A stretch of 49,005 nt of DNA from Halomonas campaniensis (GCF_002211105.1 NZ_JPUA01000008.1:1-49005); one strand, 5' to 3'. Positions 7,230 through 15,452 are shown, numbered from the stretch's first letter. The notes: generated by a model from the letters alone, not told the origin. Made by a program: numbers and translations.

Positions 7230-9374
7230 GTGACCCGACAACGTTTGATGATTGCAGCGCTACTGATCACTGCCATTGGCGTGTTTTTCCTCAGCGGCGC
7301 CCACCACTGGTTCACCCTGGAAACCCTCAAGGCGTACCAGAGCGACTTTCAAACAGCGTTTAACCAATACCCGTGGCAAGTGGCGGGTGCCTTCTTTGCC
7401 GTTTATGTCGTGATGACGGCCCTTTCACTGCCTGGCGCCACGCTATTGACCCTGCTGGGTGGCGCGCTGTTTGGGCTTGGCTGGGGGCTGCTGATTATCT
7501 CCTTCGCCAGCACCATGGGTGCCACCCTGGCCTTTTTACTCTCGCGCTTTCTATTCCGTAACCCTATCGAAAAGCGATTTCCCCGCCAGTTCGCCGCCGT
7601 GAACCGCGGTGTCGAGCGAGACGGCGCCCTTTATCTCTTCACCCTGCGTTTGGTGCCGGTGTTTCCATTTTTCATGATCAACCTGATCATGGGCCTGACG
7701 CGGATCAAGACCGTCACCTTTTACTGGGTCAGCCAAGTCGCCATGCTGCCCGGCACCGCTATTTATGTAAATGCGGGTGGGCAGTTGGGAGACTTGGAGA
7801 GTCTGGGGGGCGTTCTGTCGCCAACCCTTATCACTTCGTTCTTGCTGCTGGCCATCTTTCCCTGGATCGCCCGACGCATTGTGCTGCTGGTGCAGCAGCG
7901 CAAGACATATAAAGGTTTTACCCGACCCGCATACTTTGACTACGACATTGTGGTGATCGGCGGCGGCTCGGCGGGGCTGGTCACCAGCTATATCGCTAGT
8001 GCCGTACAAGCCAAGGTGGCGCTGGTGGAGAAACATAAAATGGGTGGCGACTGCCTGAACACTGGCTGCGTGCCCTCCAAAGCACTCATCCGCGCCGCCC
8101 GCGCCGCCCATGAGATACGTAGCGCCCACCGCTTCGGGGTGACCGCCAGCGAGCCAGAGATCGACTTTGCCAAGGTAATGGGCCACGTCAAACAGGCGAT
8201 TAGCGATATCGAACCCCACGACAGCGTGGAGCGCTATCGTGGCTTGGGCGTTGAGGTCTACCAGAAGCACGCTAAACTCACTTCACCATGGGAAGTTCAG
8301 GTCGGCGATAAGACCCTCACCGCCCGCCATATTGTGCTGGCCACCGGCGCACGGCCCCGGGTGCCCTCACTGCCAGGTATTGAGAGCGCCCCTGTTTTAA
8401 CGTCCGAAAACCTCTGGTCGCTGACCGAACTGCCCAAACGCTTAGTGGTACTGGGTGGCGGCGCCATTGGCTGCGAGCTCAGTCAGAGCTTCGCCCGCTT
8501 GGGCAGTCAGGTTACGCTGGTGGAAGGGCTGTCCCAACTACTGAGTCGTGAGGATCAAGAGGTTGGTGAGCTGGCTGAAAGCACTTTGGCTGACGAAGGT
8601 GTGATGGTGATGACCGGCGCCAAAGCGCTGGAAGTTTTTAACGAGGATGGCGGCTATCAGCTAGCGGTGGAGCATCATGACGAGCGCAAATTGCTCCCTT
8701 TTGACTATTTGTTGGTGAGCGTGGGTCGCCAGGCCAATGTTGAGGGCTTAGGGCTGGAAGCGCTGGGGATCACAACTACCCAAGCAGGCACTCTTGAACT
8801 TAACGAGCGGCTGCAAACCCGCCTACCCAATATCTGGGCCTGTGGTGATTTAGTCGGGCCTTATCAGCTTACCCACGCCGCCGCGCACCAGGCGTGGCAC
8901 GCGGCAGTCAATGCCTTGTTCGGCGAACTGAAAAGCTTCACGGTGGACTACCGCTATATGCCTGCAGTCACCTATACGCAGCCAGAAGTCGCCAGAGTTG
9001 GGCTGAATGAAAAGGAGGCCAAAGCACAAGGTATTGCCTTTGAGATTACCCGCTATGCCATGAGCGAAAGTGACCGCGCTATTGCCGAAGGCGCGACCCA
9101 GGGCTTTATTAAGGTGCTTACCATGCCTGGCAAAGACAAAATCCTGGGCGCCACCATCGTTGCCGAAAACGCTGGCGAGTGGCTAGGCGAATTTACCATC
9201 GCCATGAAGCACGGCCTGGGCCTCAACAAGCTGTTGGGCACCATTCACCCCTACCCAACGCTGGGCGAAGCGGCCAAGGCCACGGCGGGCGTATGGAAAA
9301 ACGCTCATAAGCCCGAGCGGGTACTGGCACTATTGAAGCGTTACTTCAATTGGCGGCGCGGTGATAAAGATTAA
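7230..9374 (+). CDS. Bifunctional TVP38/TMEM64 membrane domain and FAD-dependent disulfide oxidoreductase
   Basis: A 714-residue fusion. Residues 1-230 form a TVP38/TMEM64 (VTT, YdjX/YdjZ-like) membrane domain with a glycine-rich GGALFGLGWG loop. Residues 238-714 form a pyridine nucleotide-disulfide oxidoreductase: FAD site VVIGGGSAG, redox-active Cys275 and Cys280 (CLNTGC), NAD(P) site VVLGGGAIGCE, second FAD site ACGDLVG, and a dimerisation domain. The usual catalytic His of HxHPTxxE in lipoamide dehydrogenases is replaced by Tyr675 (HPYPTLGE), as in mercuric reductase, but the terminal Cys pair and the N-terminal HMA domain of MerA are absent. So it is MerA-like but probably not a mercury reductase. 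The GTG start has GGAG eight bases upstream. It follows the transferases by 69 bases and shares its stop region (TTAA) with the convergent regulator gene. Confidence 0.85.
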   Translation: MTRQRLMIAALLITAIGVFFLSGAHHWFTLETLKAYQSDFQTAFNQYPWQVAGAFFAVYVVMTALSLPGATLLTLLGGALFGLGWGLLIISFASTMGATLAFLLSRFLFRNPIEKRFPRQFAAVNRGVERDGALYLFTLRLVPVFPFFMINLIMGLTRIKTVTFYWVSQVAMLPGTAIYVNAGGQLGDLESLGGVLSPTLITSFLLLAIFPWIARRIVLLVQQRKTYKGFTRPAYFDYDIVVIGGGSAGLVTSYIASAVQAKVALVEKHKMGGDCLNTGCVPSKALIRAARAAHEIRSAHRFGVTASEPEIDFAKVMGHVKQAISDIEPHDSVERYRGLGVEVYQKHAKLTSPWEVQVGDKTLTARHIVLATGARPRVPSLPGIESAPVLTSENLWSLTELPKRLVVLGGGAIGCELSQSFARLGSQVTLVEGLSQLLSREDQEVGELAESTLADEGVMVMTGAKALEVFNEDGGYQLAVEHHDERKLLPFDYLLVSVGRQANVEGLGLEALGITTTQAGTLELNERLQTRLPNIWACGDLVGPYQLTHAAAHQAWHAAVNALFGELKSFTVDYRYMPAVTYTQPEVARVGLNEKEAKAQGIAFEITRYAMSESDRAIAEGATQGFIKVLTMPGKDKILGATIVAENAGEWLGEFTIAMKHGLGLNKLLGTIHPYPTLGEAAKATAGVWKNAHKPERVLALLKRYFNWRRGDKD

Positions 9375-9775
9375 CGGCCGTCTTTCGGTGGATGTGCCTT
9401 AGCAAATGTTTCGATGATGTCGCGCACGACCTTTTTCTGCGCGGCAGGCAGCCCCCGATAGAGTAAAAGAACCTGCCACTCGTCACTTGAGGATGAAACC
9501 TCCCAGTTTGGCGTTGGCTCACTCACACTATTATAAGCGCTGTCGCCATAACGCAATTGGTGCGGATCCACTAGTAGCCAGCGTGCTAATACCTGAAGCT
9601 TGTCCTGACTGGGGATTGAGTCACCTCGCAGCCACCGCCTTACGGCCTGAAATGTAATCGGCTTTCCCCAGTAGCGCAGGTTAAATTCCCGCTCAAGCAC
9701 CGATGGCCGCGCTTCGTAACCGGCTGCTTCGAGTGCTGATTTCAGACGCTCAGCGAACATGATTTTTTCATTCAT
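9371..9775 (-). CDS. Small helix-turn-helix transcriptional regulator
   Basis: A 134-residue protein, likely DNA-binding. The N-terminal part (AERLKSALEAAGYE ... PITFQAVRRWLRGDSIPSQDKLQVLARWL) has the spacing of an XRE-like helix-turn-helix; the C-terminal part is predicted helical and may dimerise. A GTG at 9823 would extend it by 16 residues, but the purine-rich AAAAGG lies right against it and inverted repeats cover this stretch, so I prefer the ATG at 9775. The gene converges on the TVP38-reductase with the two stop codons interlocked in one TTAA. It is divergent from the diguanylate cyclase, and may regulate itself and that gene through the TTCAA repeats between them (inference). Confidence 0.65.
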   Translation of the reverse strand: MNEKIMFAERLKSALEAAGYEARPSVLEREFNLRYWGKPITFQAVRRWLRGDSIPSQDKLQVLARWLLVDPHQLRYGDSAYNSVSEPTPNWEVSSSSDEWQVLLLYRGLPAAQKKVVRDIIETFAKAHPPKDGR

Positions 9776-9796
9776 GCCGCCAATGTGAAGCGATTG

Positions 9797-9848
9797 TTCA
9801 ATAATAGTTGAATAACGGTTCACCTTTTGATTGAACCATTAATTCAAT
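9797..9848. promoter_or_regulatory. Cluster of three TTCAA-type inverted repeats, candidate operators
   Basis: Three overlapping dyads share the half-site TTCAA/TTGAA: TTCAA-6-TTGAA at 9797-9812, GGTTCA-9-TGAACC at 9817-9837, and ATTGAA-7-TTCAAT at 9830-9848. They sit just upstream of the regulator gene's preferred start and about 75-125 bases before the diguanylate cyclase gene. The arrangement suggests binding sites for the adjacent HTH protein. Binding is not shown. Confidence 0.45.
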
Positions 9849-9922
9849 TTCGAGTTTTCGCTTAGCAGTATTAGGCGAGTGGCTATGCTAAGCGCTGAAA
9901 CACGGCGCTTGAGGAGTCATTC

Positions 9923-11320
9923 ATGATGAGTGGCACACTATCTCCATCAGTGCAAAATCTCGACAACCTGTGCCAAAAGCTGGCGCTACTATGCGGCTCA
10001 GCAACGCCTCTGGAGCTTTTTGAACTGCTGGCTAAAACGCTCCACGCACTTACCCAGGGTCAACCCGTGGTACTTTATCGCCGCTTAAGCACAGGCAACC
10101 TTCGATTGGCATACTGCTATCCGCTGGAAAGTACGCTGGTCTCCCATCACGCGCTGCTCGCTATTCGTTGTTATGAGGATCTGGCGACCTCAGACCTGCA
10201 ACTTTATGAGCTAAAAGGCGAACATGAGGTATGGGGGTATATTGGGCATCCTCCTGCGGTTCACGCTGGGCCTGACAAGTGGATCCAGCTACTTGTCGAC
10301 ATTGCATCCCAGCGCTTACGCTTGTTAAAAGCAGAGCGTATAGCTGCTCGCCACTCAGGTTTAAAGTCTCTCCGCAGGCTGCTCTCCCGGGATATTAAAC
10401 GACTCACCTCCATCGATGATATTTTGCAACATCATGGCGCCAGCTGGTGCGATATATTTCAGGCCGAAGGCATTGCGCTGGCTTATCAGGGCGATCTTCA
10501 CTGCTTTGGCAAGTGCCCCTCGAAGCACCAGCTGTTTCATCAATTACAGCAGTTGAATCAGCAAAACACCCATGACGAAATTATCGAGCTGAATGGCAGT
10601 TGCCAAGGCGGCTTGGCTGCCCCTCTTAGTGTCGCGCATGCCCCTCTAGGCTGGTTGCTGCTGTTTCGCCAGCAGCCGCTCCTCCCTGCGTTGATAGCTA
10701 ATACAACGTTTCAAGACGTCTTGAGCTATTGGCTGCCTCTGGAAGCCTCCATGATCATCGAGCTGGCCGACGATTTAGCAGTGGCCATAACAGCCCAGGA
10801 GGTCGTTCACCTCAATCGCCAGTTAACCAAGACCAATCAACGCCTTGAGGGCCTGGCCCATACCGATCCCTTAACGAAATGCTGGAACCGCTACTACACC
10901 GAGTTGGTGATGGAGGATTTGATCCACTCCTCTATCAGTTTCTCCATGTTGATGTTTGATATTGATGACTTTAAAAAGGTTAACGATACCTATGGCCACG
11001 CCATCGGGGATGATATCTTGTGTGATATAGCGCAGTTAGTGCAGGAAACGCTGAGAGCTGATGATCACCTTGGTCGCTGGGGAGGCGAAGAGTTCGTCGT
11101 CATATCCAAGCAGCTTGACCAAGACGCCAGCTTGAAGCTGGCTAACCGGCTCTGCCGCTGTGTGGAACAACACACCTTCTCCATCGCCGACCAGTTAACG
11201 GTGAGTATCGGCCTGACCCTATTAAAGCCCGGCGACCAGCCTCGACAGCTATTTGAGCGGGCGGATCAAGGCATGTATCTGGCCAAAATGGCGGGTAAAA
11301 ACCAAGTCTTTGTCTGCTAA
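9923..11320 (+). CDS. Diguanylate cyclase (GGEEF domain)
   Basis: A 465-residue cytoplasmic protein that should make the second messenger cyclic di-GMP from two GTP. The C-terminal GGDEF domain starts near residue 315 (HTDPLTKCWNRYY), has the metal-binding FDIDDFKKVND, and an intact active site GGEEF near residue 388. An RxxD product-inhibition site (RADD) lies five residues before GGEEF, so feedback inhibition is expected. The first 300 residues match no domain I can name; they contain no clear membrane helix and may be a GAF-like sensor. GGAG stands upstream of the ATG. It is divergent from the HTH regulator and followed after 32 bases by the flavoprotein gene. Confidence 0.87.
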   Translation: MMSGTLSPSVQNLDNLCQKLALLCGSATPLELFELLAKTLHALTQGQPVVLYRRLSTGNLRLAYCYPLESTLVSHHALLAIRCYEDLATSDLQLYELKGEHEVWGYIGHPPAVHAGPDKWIQLLVDIASQRLRLLKAERIAARHSGLKSLRRLLSRDIKRLTSIDDILQHHGASWCDIFQAEGIALAYQGDLHCFGKCPSKHQLFHQLQQLNQQNTHDEIIELNGSCQGGLAAPLSVAHAPLGWLLLFRQQPLLPALIANTTFQDVLSYWLPLEASMIIELADDLAVAITAQEVVHLNRQLTKTNQRLEGLAHTDPLTKCWNRYYTELVMEDLIHSSISFSMLMFDIDDFKKVNDTYGHAIGDDILCDIAQLVQETLRADDHLGRWGGEEFVVISKQLDQDASLKLANRLCRCVEQHTFSIADQLTVSIGLTLLKPGDQPRQLFERADQGMYLAKMAGKNQVFVC

Positions 11321-11352
11321 ACATTCAATATCACCTTGCTTCTCTATAGGCG

Positions 11353-12492
11353 ATGCCCATGCAGCAATTATTACTGATTGGTGCGGGCCATGCCCACGCC
11401 TTTGTCCTCGAAGCCTTTGCCCAACAGCCTGCTTCAGATATTGCCATTACTGTCGTGAGTGATAGCCCCTTCGCCGCTTACTCCGGCAGTGTACCCGCAT
11501 GGCTAGCGGGAGAGTGCACGCTGCGCGAGACACAAATCGACGTGGCGGCGTTATGCCAACGGGCCAACGCTCGACTGATTCTTTCCCCAGCGAGTAGCAT
11601 CAATAACCAGGCACGTTACGTAGCGCTGGCGAATGGCGAGCGCGTTAATTTTGATGTGGTTTCCTTCAATATCGGATCGACCCTGGCGCCCCCTCAGCAG
11701 CTGGGGGAGAACCTCCCCAAGCTACTCGCCATGCGACCACTAAGCAGCCTGCACCAGCGCTGGCAAGTAGTGAAAAATGAGATTAGCCGCTTGCCCAGCG
11801 GCGGTGCCCAACGAGTTCTAGGCGTTGGGGGCGGTGCAGCAGGCTGCGAAACACTGATGAGCGTACTGACCCAACTGCGCAAGCAGCGCCCGGATATTGA
11901 TTGGCAGGGGCACTTACTCACTGCCGCTAATGCACTCTTGCCTGGGGCCGGGTACTTGCCACGCTGGCTTACCCGACGCGCGCTCTCAAAGGCAGGCATT
12001 ACCGTGCACGTTGAGCAACGCGGCGAGACCTTGGTGGAAGGTGGGGTAACCACCCAGGACGGTACTCGTATTGATGCGGACATTGTGCTCTGGGCAACCG
12101 GGGCTATCGGCCACTCTTGGCTTGCAAGCACCGAACTACCATTGGATAAACACCACTTTATTCAGGTAGAAAATACGTTGGCAGTCGCCAGCCAGCCAAC
12201 TATTTTCGCCGCGGGCGACTGTGCAGCATTGACCCCAGCGCTACCCAATGCGGGTGTATATGCAGTGCGTATGGGCCCCCACTTGGCAGACAACCTCCGC
12301 CGTGCCTGCCACAGCGAACCGTTACTCCCCTGGCAGCCACCCGAGAGGGTGTTGGCACTGATTGGCACCGGTGATGGCCGCGCCATTGCCAGCCGCGGTG
12401 GCTTCGGGGTATCCGGCAGGTGGGTATGGCAATGGAAAAAGCGGATTGATGCGCGCTTTATCGCCCGCTTCAACCCGCCTTTTGAGAGCTAA
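11353..12492 (+). CDS. Pyridine nucleotide-disulfide oxidoreductase family protein (like the N-terminal domain fused to SelD)
   Basis: A 379-residue flavoprotein with an N-terminal FAD-binding motif LLIGAGHAHAFVLEAF, a central NAD(P)-binding GVGGGAAGCE near residue 160, and ATG...FAAGDCAAL for the second FAD contact. The GAGHAH form is typical of the family (TIGR03169) found as an N-terminal extension of selenophosphate synthetase SelD in many bacteria; here it is a free-standing protein. No redox Cys pair is evident, so it resembles NADH dehydrogenase 2/sulfide:quinone reductase-like enzymes rather than a thiol reductase. The reaction is unknown. Start: ATG at 11353, with an alternative ATG at 11359 slightly better placed after TAGGCG. 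It converges with the META lipoprotein gene, with only nine bases between. Confidence 0.75.
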   Translation: MPMQQLLLIGAGHAHAFVLEAFAQQPASDIAITVVSDSPFAAYSGSVPAWLAGECTLRETQIDVAALCQRANARLILSPASSINNQARYVALANGERVNFDVVSFNIGSTLAPPQQLGENLPKLLAMRPLSSLHQRWQVVKNEISRLPSGGAQRVLGVGGGAAGCETLMSVLTQLRKQRPDIDWQGHLLTAANALLPGAGYLPRWLTRRALSKAGITVHVEQRGETLVEGGVTTQDGTRIDADIVLWATGAIGHSWLASTELPLDKHHFIQVENTLAVASQPTIFAAGDCAALTPALPNAGVYAVRMGPHLADNLRRACHSEPLLPWQPPERVLALIGTGDGRAIASRGGFGVSGRWVWQWKKRIDARFIARFNPPFES

Positions 12493-12501
12493 CCGACTGT
12501 A

Positions 12502-12963
12502 TTAGTTGCCTTCGCGCCAGCCGCCTAGCACCCGACTATCAGGGCCAAAGAAGACCAACCGATCATGGTCAATCAAATACCGATAGGCGGTTTCCAACAT
12601 ACCCGTGACCCGTTTGGCATCGGCCATTTGCGGGCATGCCATACGGGTGGTGGCCAGTTGGCTAAATCCTATGCGCTGGTTTTCACCGAGTGTGACTTCA
12701 CCAGTAAAGCGGTTACAGCCGTCGTGGCCGCTAACCTTGCCCTCTTTTGAAATCTGGAAAAATGGCGTTTCCGGCATGGAGAGCCGCTCATCAGTTCCCA
12801 CCAACAGTAGATTCCAACGCTGCTCAACAATAGCCCCCTCAAGCGAGGCATCGCTGGCGCCCGGTTGCGGTGTAGAACTTGGCCCTGGCGAACTGCTACA
12901 AGCACTTAACAGTAGCGCAGCGGAAGCCAACAGTGGCAGTAAATGCCAACCTTTCATGGTCAT
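12502..12963 (-). CDS. META-domain lipoprotein (HslJ-like)
   Basis: A 153-residue exported lipoprotein. The signal peptide ends in a lipobox (LLLSAC) with the lipidated Cys near residue 22, followed by a Ser/Pro-rich linker. The META domain is recognised from FFQISKEGKVSGHDGCNRFTG and LATTRMACP, the signature of HslJ-like proteins, with two cysteines that probably form a disulfide. The role of META proteins is poorly known; E. coli HslJ is tied to novobiocin tolerance and heat shock. ATG at 12963 is chosen because AAGGAA lies eight bases upstream; an earlier ATG adds seven residues without benefit. The upstream gap to gloA is filled by a 14-bp tandem repeat. Confidence 0.78.
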   Translation of the reverse strand: MTMKGWHLLPLLASAALLLSACSSSPGPSSTPQPGASDASLEGAIVEQRWNLLLVGTDERLSMPETPFFQISKEGKVSGHDGCNRFTGEVTLGENQRIGFSQLATTRMACPQMADAKRVTGMLETAYRYLIDHDRLVFFGPDSRVLGGWREGN

Positions 12964-12982
12964 GATGAACTTTCCTTGTGTC

Positions 12983-13071
12983 ATAGCCTTTGTGGAATAG
13001 CCTTTGTGGAATAGCCTTTGTGGAATAGTCTGTGTGGAATAGTCTGTGTGGAATAGCTCTTTGTGTAATAG
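12983..13071. repeat. 14-bp tandem repeat, about six copies
   Basis: The unit ATAGCCTTTGTGGA occurs three times exactly (12983-13024), then twice as ATAGTCTGTGTGGA (13025-13052), then once as a 15-base variant (13053-13067) and a final ATAG. It fills the whole gap between the stop of gloA and the ribosome site of the META lipoprotein gene, both on the minus strand. The unit length is not a multiple of three and no real gene reads through it. Copy number may vary between strains by slippage. Confidence 0.9.
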
Positions 13072-13512
13072 TTACCAACTGCCGGTGTTTTCCATTGAGG
13101 CCCAGGGCTCTTGTGGTGCCAGGGCATCGCCTTTTTGCAACAGCTCTACAGAGATGCCGTCCGGTGATTTAACAAACGCCATATGACCATCACGGGGTGG
13201 GCGGTTAATGGTCACGCCGTTGTCCTGAAGGTGTTGGCAGAGCGCATAAATGTCATCCACCCGATAGGCTAGGTGGCCGAAATTACGCCCGCCAGTGTAC
13301 TCTTCGGGATCCCAGTTATAAGTAAGTTCAAGCTCCGGAGCCGTCAGCCGCTCTGAGCGTGGCTCATCTTCTGGCGCAGCCAGAAACACCAGCGTGAAGC
13401 GCCCTTTCTCATTCTCTTTACGGCGCACTTCTTTAAGCCCCAGCAGATCGCAGTAAAAACGCAGCGAAGCATCTAGGTCACTGACACGCACCATAGTATG
13501 TAGATATTGCAT
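13072..13512 (-). CDS. gloA: Lactoylglutathione lyase (glyoxalase I)
   Basis: A 146-residue VOC-fold metalloenzyme that converts the hemithioacetal of methylglyoxal and glutathione to S-lactoylglutathione in the cytoplasm. All four metal ligands are in place: His5, Glu62, His80 and Glu123, matching His5, Glu56, His74 and Glu122 of E. coli GloA (Ni-dependent class). Family hallmarks [12 protein letters not shown] and [10 protein letters not shown] are visible. The C-terminus is about ten residues longer than in E. coli. AGGAG lies just before the ATG. It is divergent from the YdjM-type gene, with about 130 bases between them, and probably read with the lipoprotein gene downstream. Confidence 0.92.
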   Translation of the reverse strand: MQYLHTMVRVSDLDASLRFYCDLLGLKEVRRKENEKGRFTLVFLAAPEDEPRSERLTAPELELTYNWDPEEYTGGRNFGHLAYRVDDIYALCQHLQDNGVTINRPPRDGHMAFVKSPDGISVELLQKGDALAPQEPWASMENTGSW

Positions 13513-13641
13513 ATCGACTCCTGGTAAAAAACGCTCTTAGTCATGCTTTACAAAAACGTGACAGCGAAAATAAATCGCCGCGACGCTGTATAATTTAATC
13601 ATAACGTTTATCTTAGCTGGGTTTACCCGTCGGAGAAACCT

Positions 13642-14712
13642 GTGGACTCAATGACTCAAGCCGCGCTGGGCGCAGCCATTGGCGGTGTCGTGCTGGGCCG
13701 ACGTTTAGGCCGTAAGGCCATTCTCATCGGCGCCGTACTGGGCACCCTGCCCGACCTTGATGTAGCGTTGGATTATGGTGACGCCGTGGCCAATGTCACG
13801 GAGCATCGAGGTTTTAGTCACTCGCTTTTTGTACTGACAGGATTGGCGACTCTGTTGGCGTTACTATGCGCGCGGTTGGCTCCCGCAAAAGCTATTAGCC
13901 TGCCCCACTGGTGGTGCTTTTTTGCGCTGATTCTGATTACCCACCCTCTGCTTGATGCGCTAACCACTTACGGCACCCAGCTATTTTGGCCGCTTGACCT
14001 CACGCCCGCCGCTTGGCCGATTGTTTTCATTATCGACCCCCTCTATACACTGCCGCTGTTATTCGCTTTGGGGATCGCCTTGATCTCTCAGCGGGTGTGT
14101 AAAGCCTACACATGGGGGTTGGCCATCACCAGTATTTACCTCGTAATGGCGGCGGGTGCAAAGTTAGTGGTCGAGCAACGTCTGTCACCGGCCCTGGCAG
14201 AGCAGGGATTGGAAGAGGCGCCGCTATTGATACAACCAACGCCGTTTAACATTGTGCTATGGCGGGCCACGGTGGTTGACGGGGATCGCTATTATGAAAG
14301 CCTGATCAGTGTGCTTGATGGTGACCGTCAGCCGCGTTTTGAGCCGCTTATTCGTAATGCTGCCCTTGAGGACGTCGCACTGGCCAGCCATCAAGGGCGA
14401 CGCCTGAACTGGTTTGCAGGCCCCTTTCTACGCTACGAAACACGCCTGTTGGACGGCAAAGAGACGCTGATCGCCACCGATATTCGGCTTGGCTTTCCAG
14501 GCTTCCATCCGTTTAGCTTTACCCTGGCGACCCTCGAAGGTGAACGCTGGGAACCACTTGCGGTAAGCGAACAGCTGTCGAGTACCCGCGGCATTCAACT
14601 GGAAACACTTTCGCGCCTCGCCGCACGTGCCGCTGGCAACACCTCGGCCCTGTGCGCCAGCGATTTTGTTGCGCATGAGTGGCGGGCCGAACGCTTTGTC
14701 TACCGTTGCTGA
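13642..14712 (+). CDS. Membrane-bound metal-dependent hydrolase, YdjM/DUF457 family
   Basis: A 356-residue membrane protein. The N-terminal half carries the conserved MDSMTQAALGAAIGG start, GTLPDLDVALDYGD, EHRGFSHSL and THPLLDALTTYGT motifs, whose Asp and His residues are thought to bind metal. Four to five membrane helices follow, then a 170-residue soluble C-terminal domain. Family members (E. coli YdjM is a SOS-induced example) are annotated as hydrolases but no substrate is established. The GTG start is favoured because it restores the family's MDSxTQ beginning and has GGAG six bases upstream. A TATAAT at 13589-13594 may be its -10 box, though no matching -35 is clear. Confidence 0.83.
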   Translation: MDSMTQAALGAAIGGVVLGRRLGRKAILIGAVLGTLPDLDVALDYGDAVANVTEHRGFSHSLFVLTGLATLLALLCARLAPAKAISLPHWWCFFALILITHPLLDALTTYGTQLFWPLDLTPAAWPIVFIIDPLYTLPLLFALGIALISQRVCKAYTWGLAITSIYLVMAAGAKLVVEQRLSPALAEQGLEEAPLLIQPTPFNIVLWRATVVDGDRYYESLISVLDGDRQPRFEPLIRNAALEDVALASHQGRRLNWFAGPFLRYETRLLDGKETLIATDIRLGFPGFHPFSFTLATLEGERWEPLAVSEQLSSTRGIQLETLSRLAARAAGNTSALCASDFVAHEWRAERFVYRC

Positions 14713-14720
14713 TCTAACGC

Positions 14721-15452
14721 CTAGGGGGCGATACCCTGTCCACAGCCACTATATTGCTCCCCGCCATAGGTCAGCGTAACGCGAGCGGGAAAAGGCTTGC
14801 CGCTCATGTTATCGAAACAGGCTCCAGCGTCGATACGCACGCGGAAAAAGGGTTCCACGTCAGCATTTTCAATCACGACTCGGCCAGCCTCATTGTCCAT
14901 CACGCTGACCATATAGGGTAACTGAAGACGCTCTTCCCCATAGTTCATCTCCAGTGTCAGCGTGGGCGTGTCATTAGCGAGCGCAACCGTCCAGCCAGGC
15001 TCGTTACCCTGCCCAAAGAGCATCACACCGGGCTTCTCCGCACGGGTTAAGGCATCACGCTGCTCGGCCAGCGAGCACTGCAGTTGGCCTCGCGGTGTTT
15101 CCACAAGCGCCTTTTCTCCTCGGTTCCAGAAACTGATCTCACCATCTTGATAGCGGGCGCCGCTAGCCACGACGGCTTGGGGCAGCCGCCATGCGCCGTG
15201 CAGCGACCATAGACGCAAATCGTTGGCATTGGTGGCAGTCACTAAGTGCTGCTGCGCAGGCTCGCAGTGCCACGCATCAAAACGCTGGGCGGAGCCAGGG
15301 AAAAGCGCCGAGGGCAGAAAGGGCGCCCGGTTATCCAACGTTGCTTGGTTAGCAGCTGTCGTTTCTGTTGAGGGGGTGGCTGCACACCCTCCGAGTACCA
15401 CCATCATACTGGCTGCGGCGATGGCCCCGCCCCATGCTTTTAACGTATTCAT
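14721..15452 (-). CDS. Lipoprotein with MliC (lysozyme inhibitor) and COG3650 domains
   Basis: A 243-residue lipoprotein. The signal peptide ends VVLGGC with the lipidated Cys near residue 23. Residues about 58-130 look like an MliC domain, the membrane-bound inhibitor of c-type lysozyme: WHCEP..., ASGARYQDGEISFW, and a second Cys in LQCSLA. Residues 140-243 carry GQGNEPGWTV and FFRVRIDAGACFDNMSGKPFP, hallmarks of the COG3650 lipoprotein family, ending in YSGCG. Such a protein could protect peptidoglycan at the periplasmic face of the outer membrane; activity is not shown. ATG at 15452 has GGGAG upstream; an earlier start adds eight residues before the signal peptide and is less likely. Confidence 0.78.
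   Translation of the reverse strand: MNTLKAWGGAIAAASMMVVLGGCAATPSTETTAANQATLDNRAPFLPSALFPGSAQRFDAWHCEPAQQHLVTATNANDLRLWSLHGAWRLPQAVVASGARYQDGEISFWNRGEKALVETPRGQLQCSLAEQRDALTRAEKPGVMLFGQGNEPGWTVALANDTPTLTLEMNYGEERLQLPYMVSVMDNEAGRVVIENADVEPFFRVRIDAGACFDNMSGKPFPARVTLTYGGEQYSGCGQGIAP

Noticed and set aside
7551..8270. Open frame of 239 codons on - opposite the TVP38-reductase
   Set aside because: Antisense shadow; His- and Gly-rich composition from reverse codons, no motif.
7230..9374. Mercuric reductase merA
   Set aside because: The redox Cys pair and Tyr fit, but the N-terminal HMA domain and terminal Cys pair are absent and a TVP38 domain is present; no mer genes are nearby.
12896..13078. 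60-codon frame through the tandem repeat
   Set aside because: The repeat unit is 14 bases, so the repeated protein pattern is an artefact; no ribosome site.
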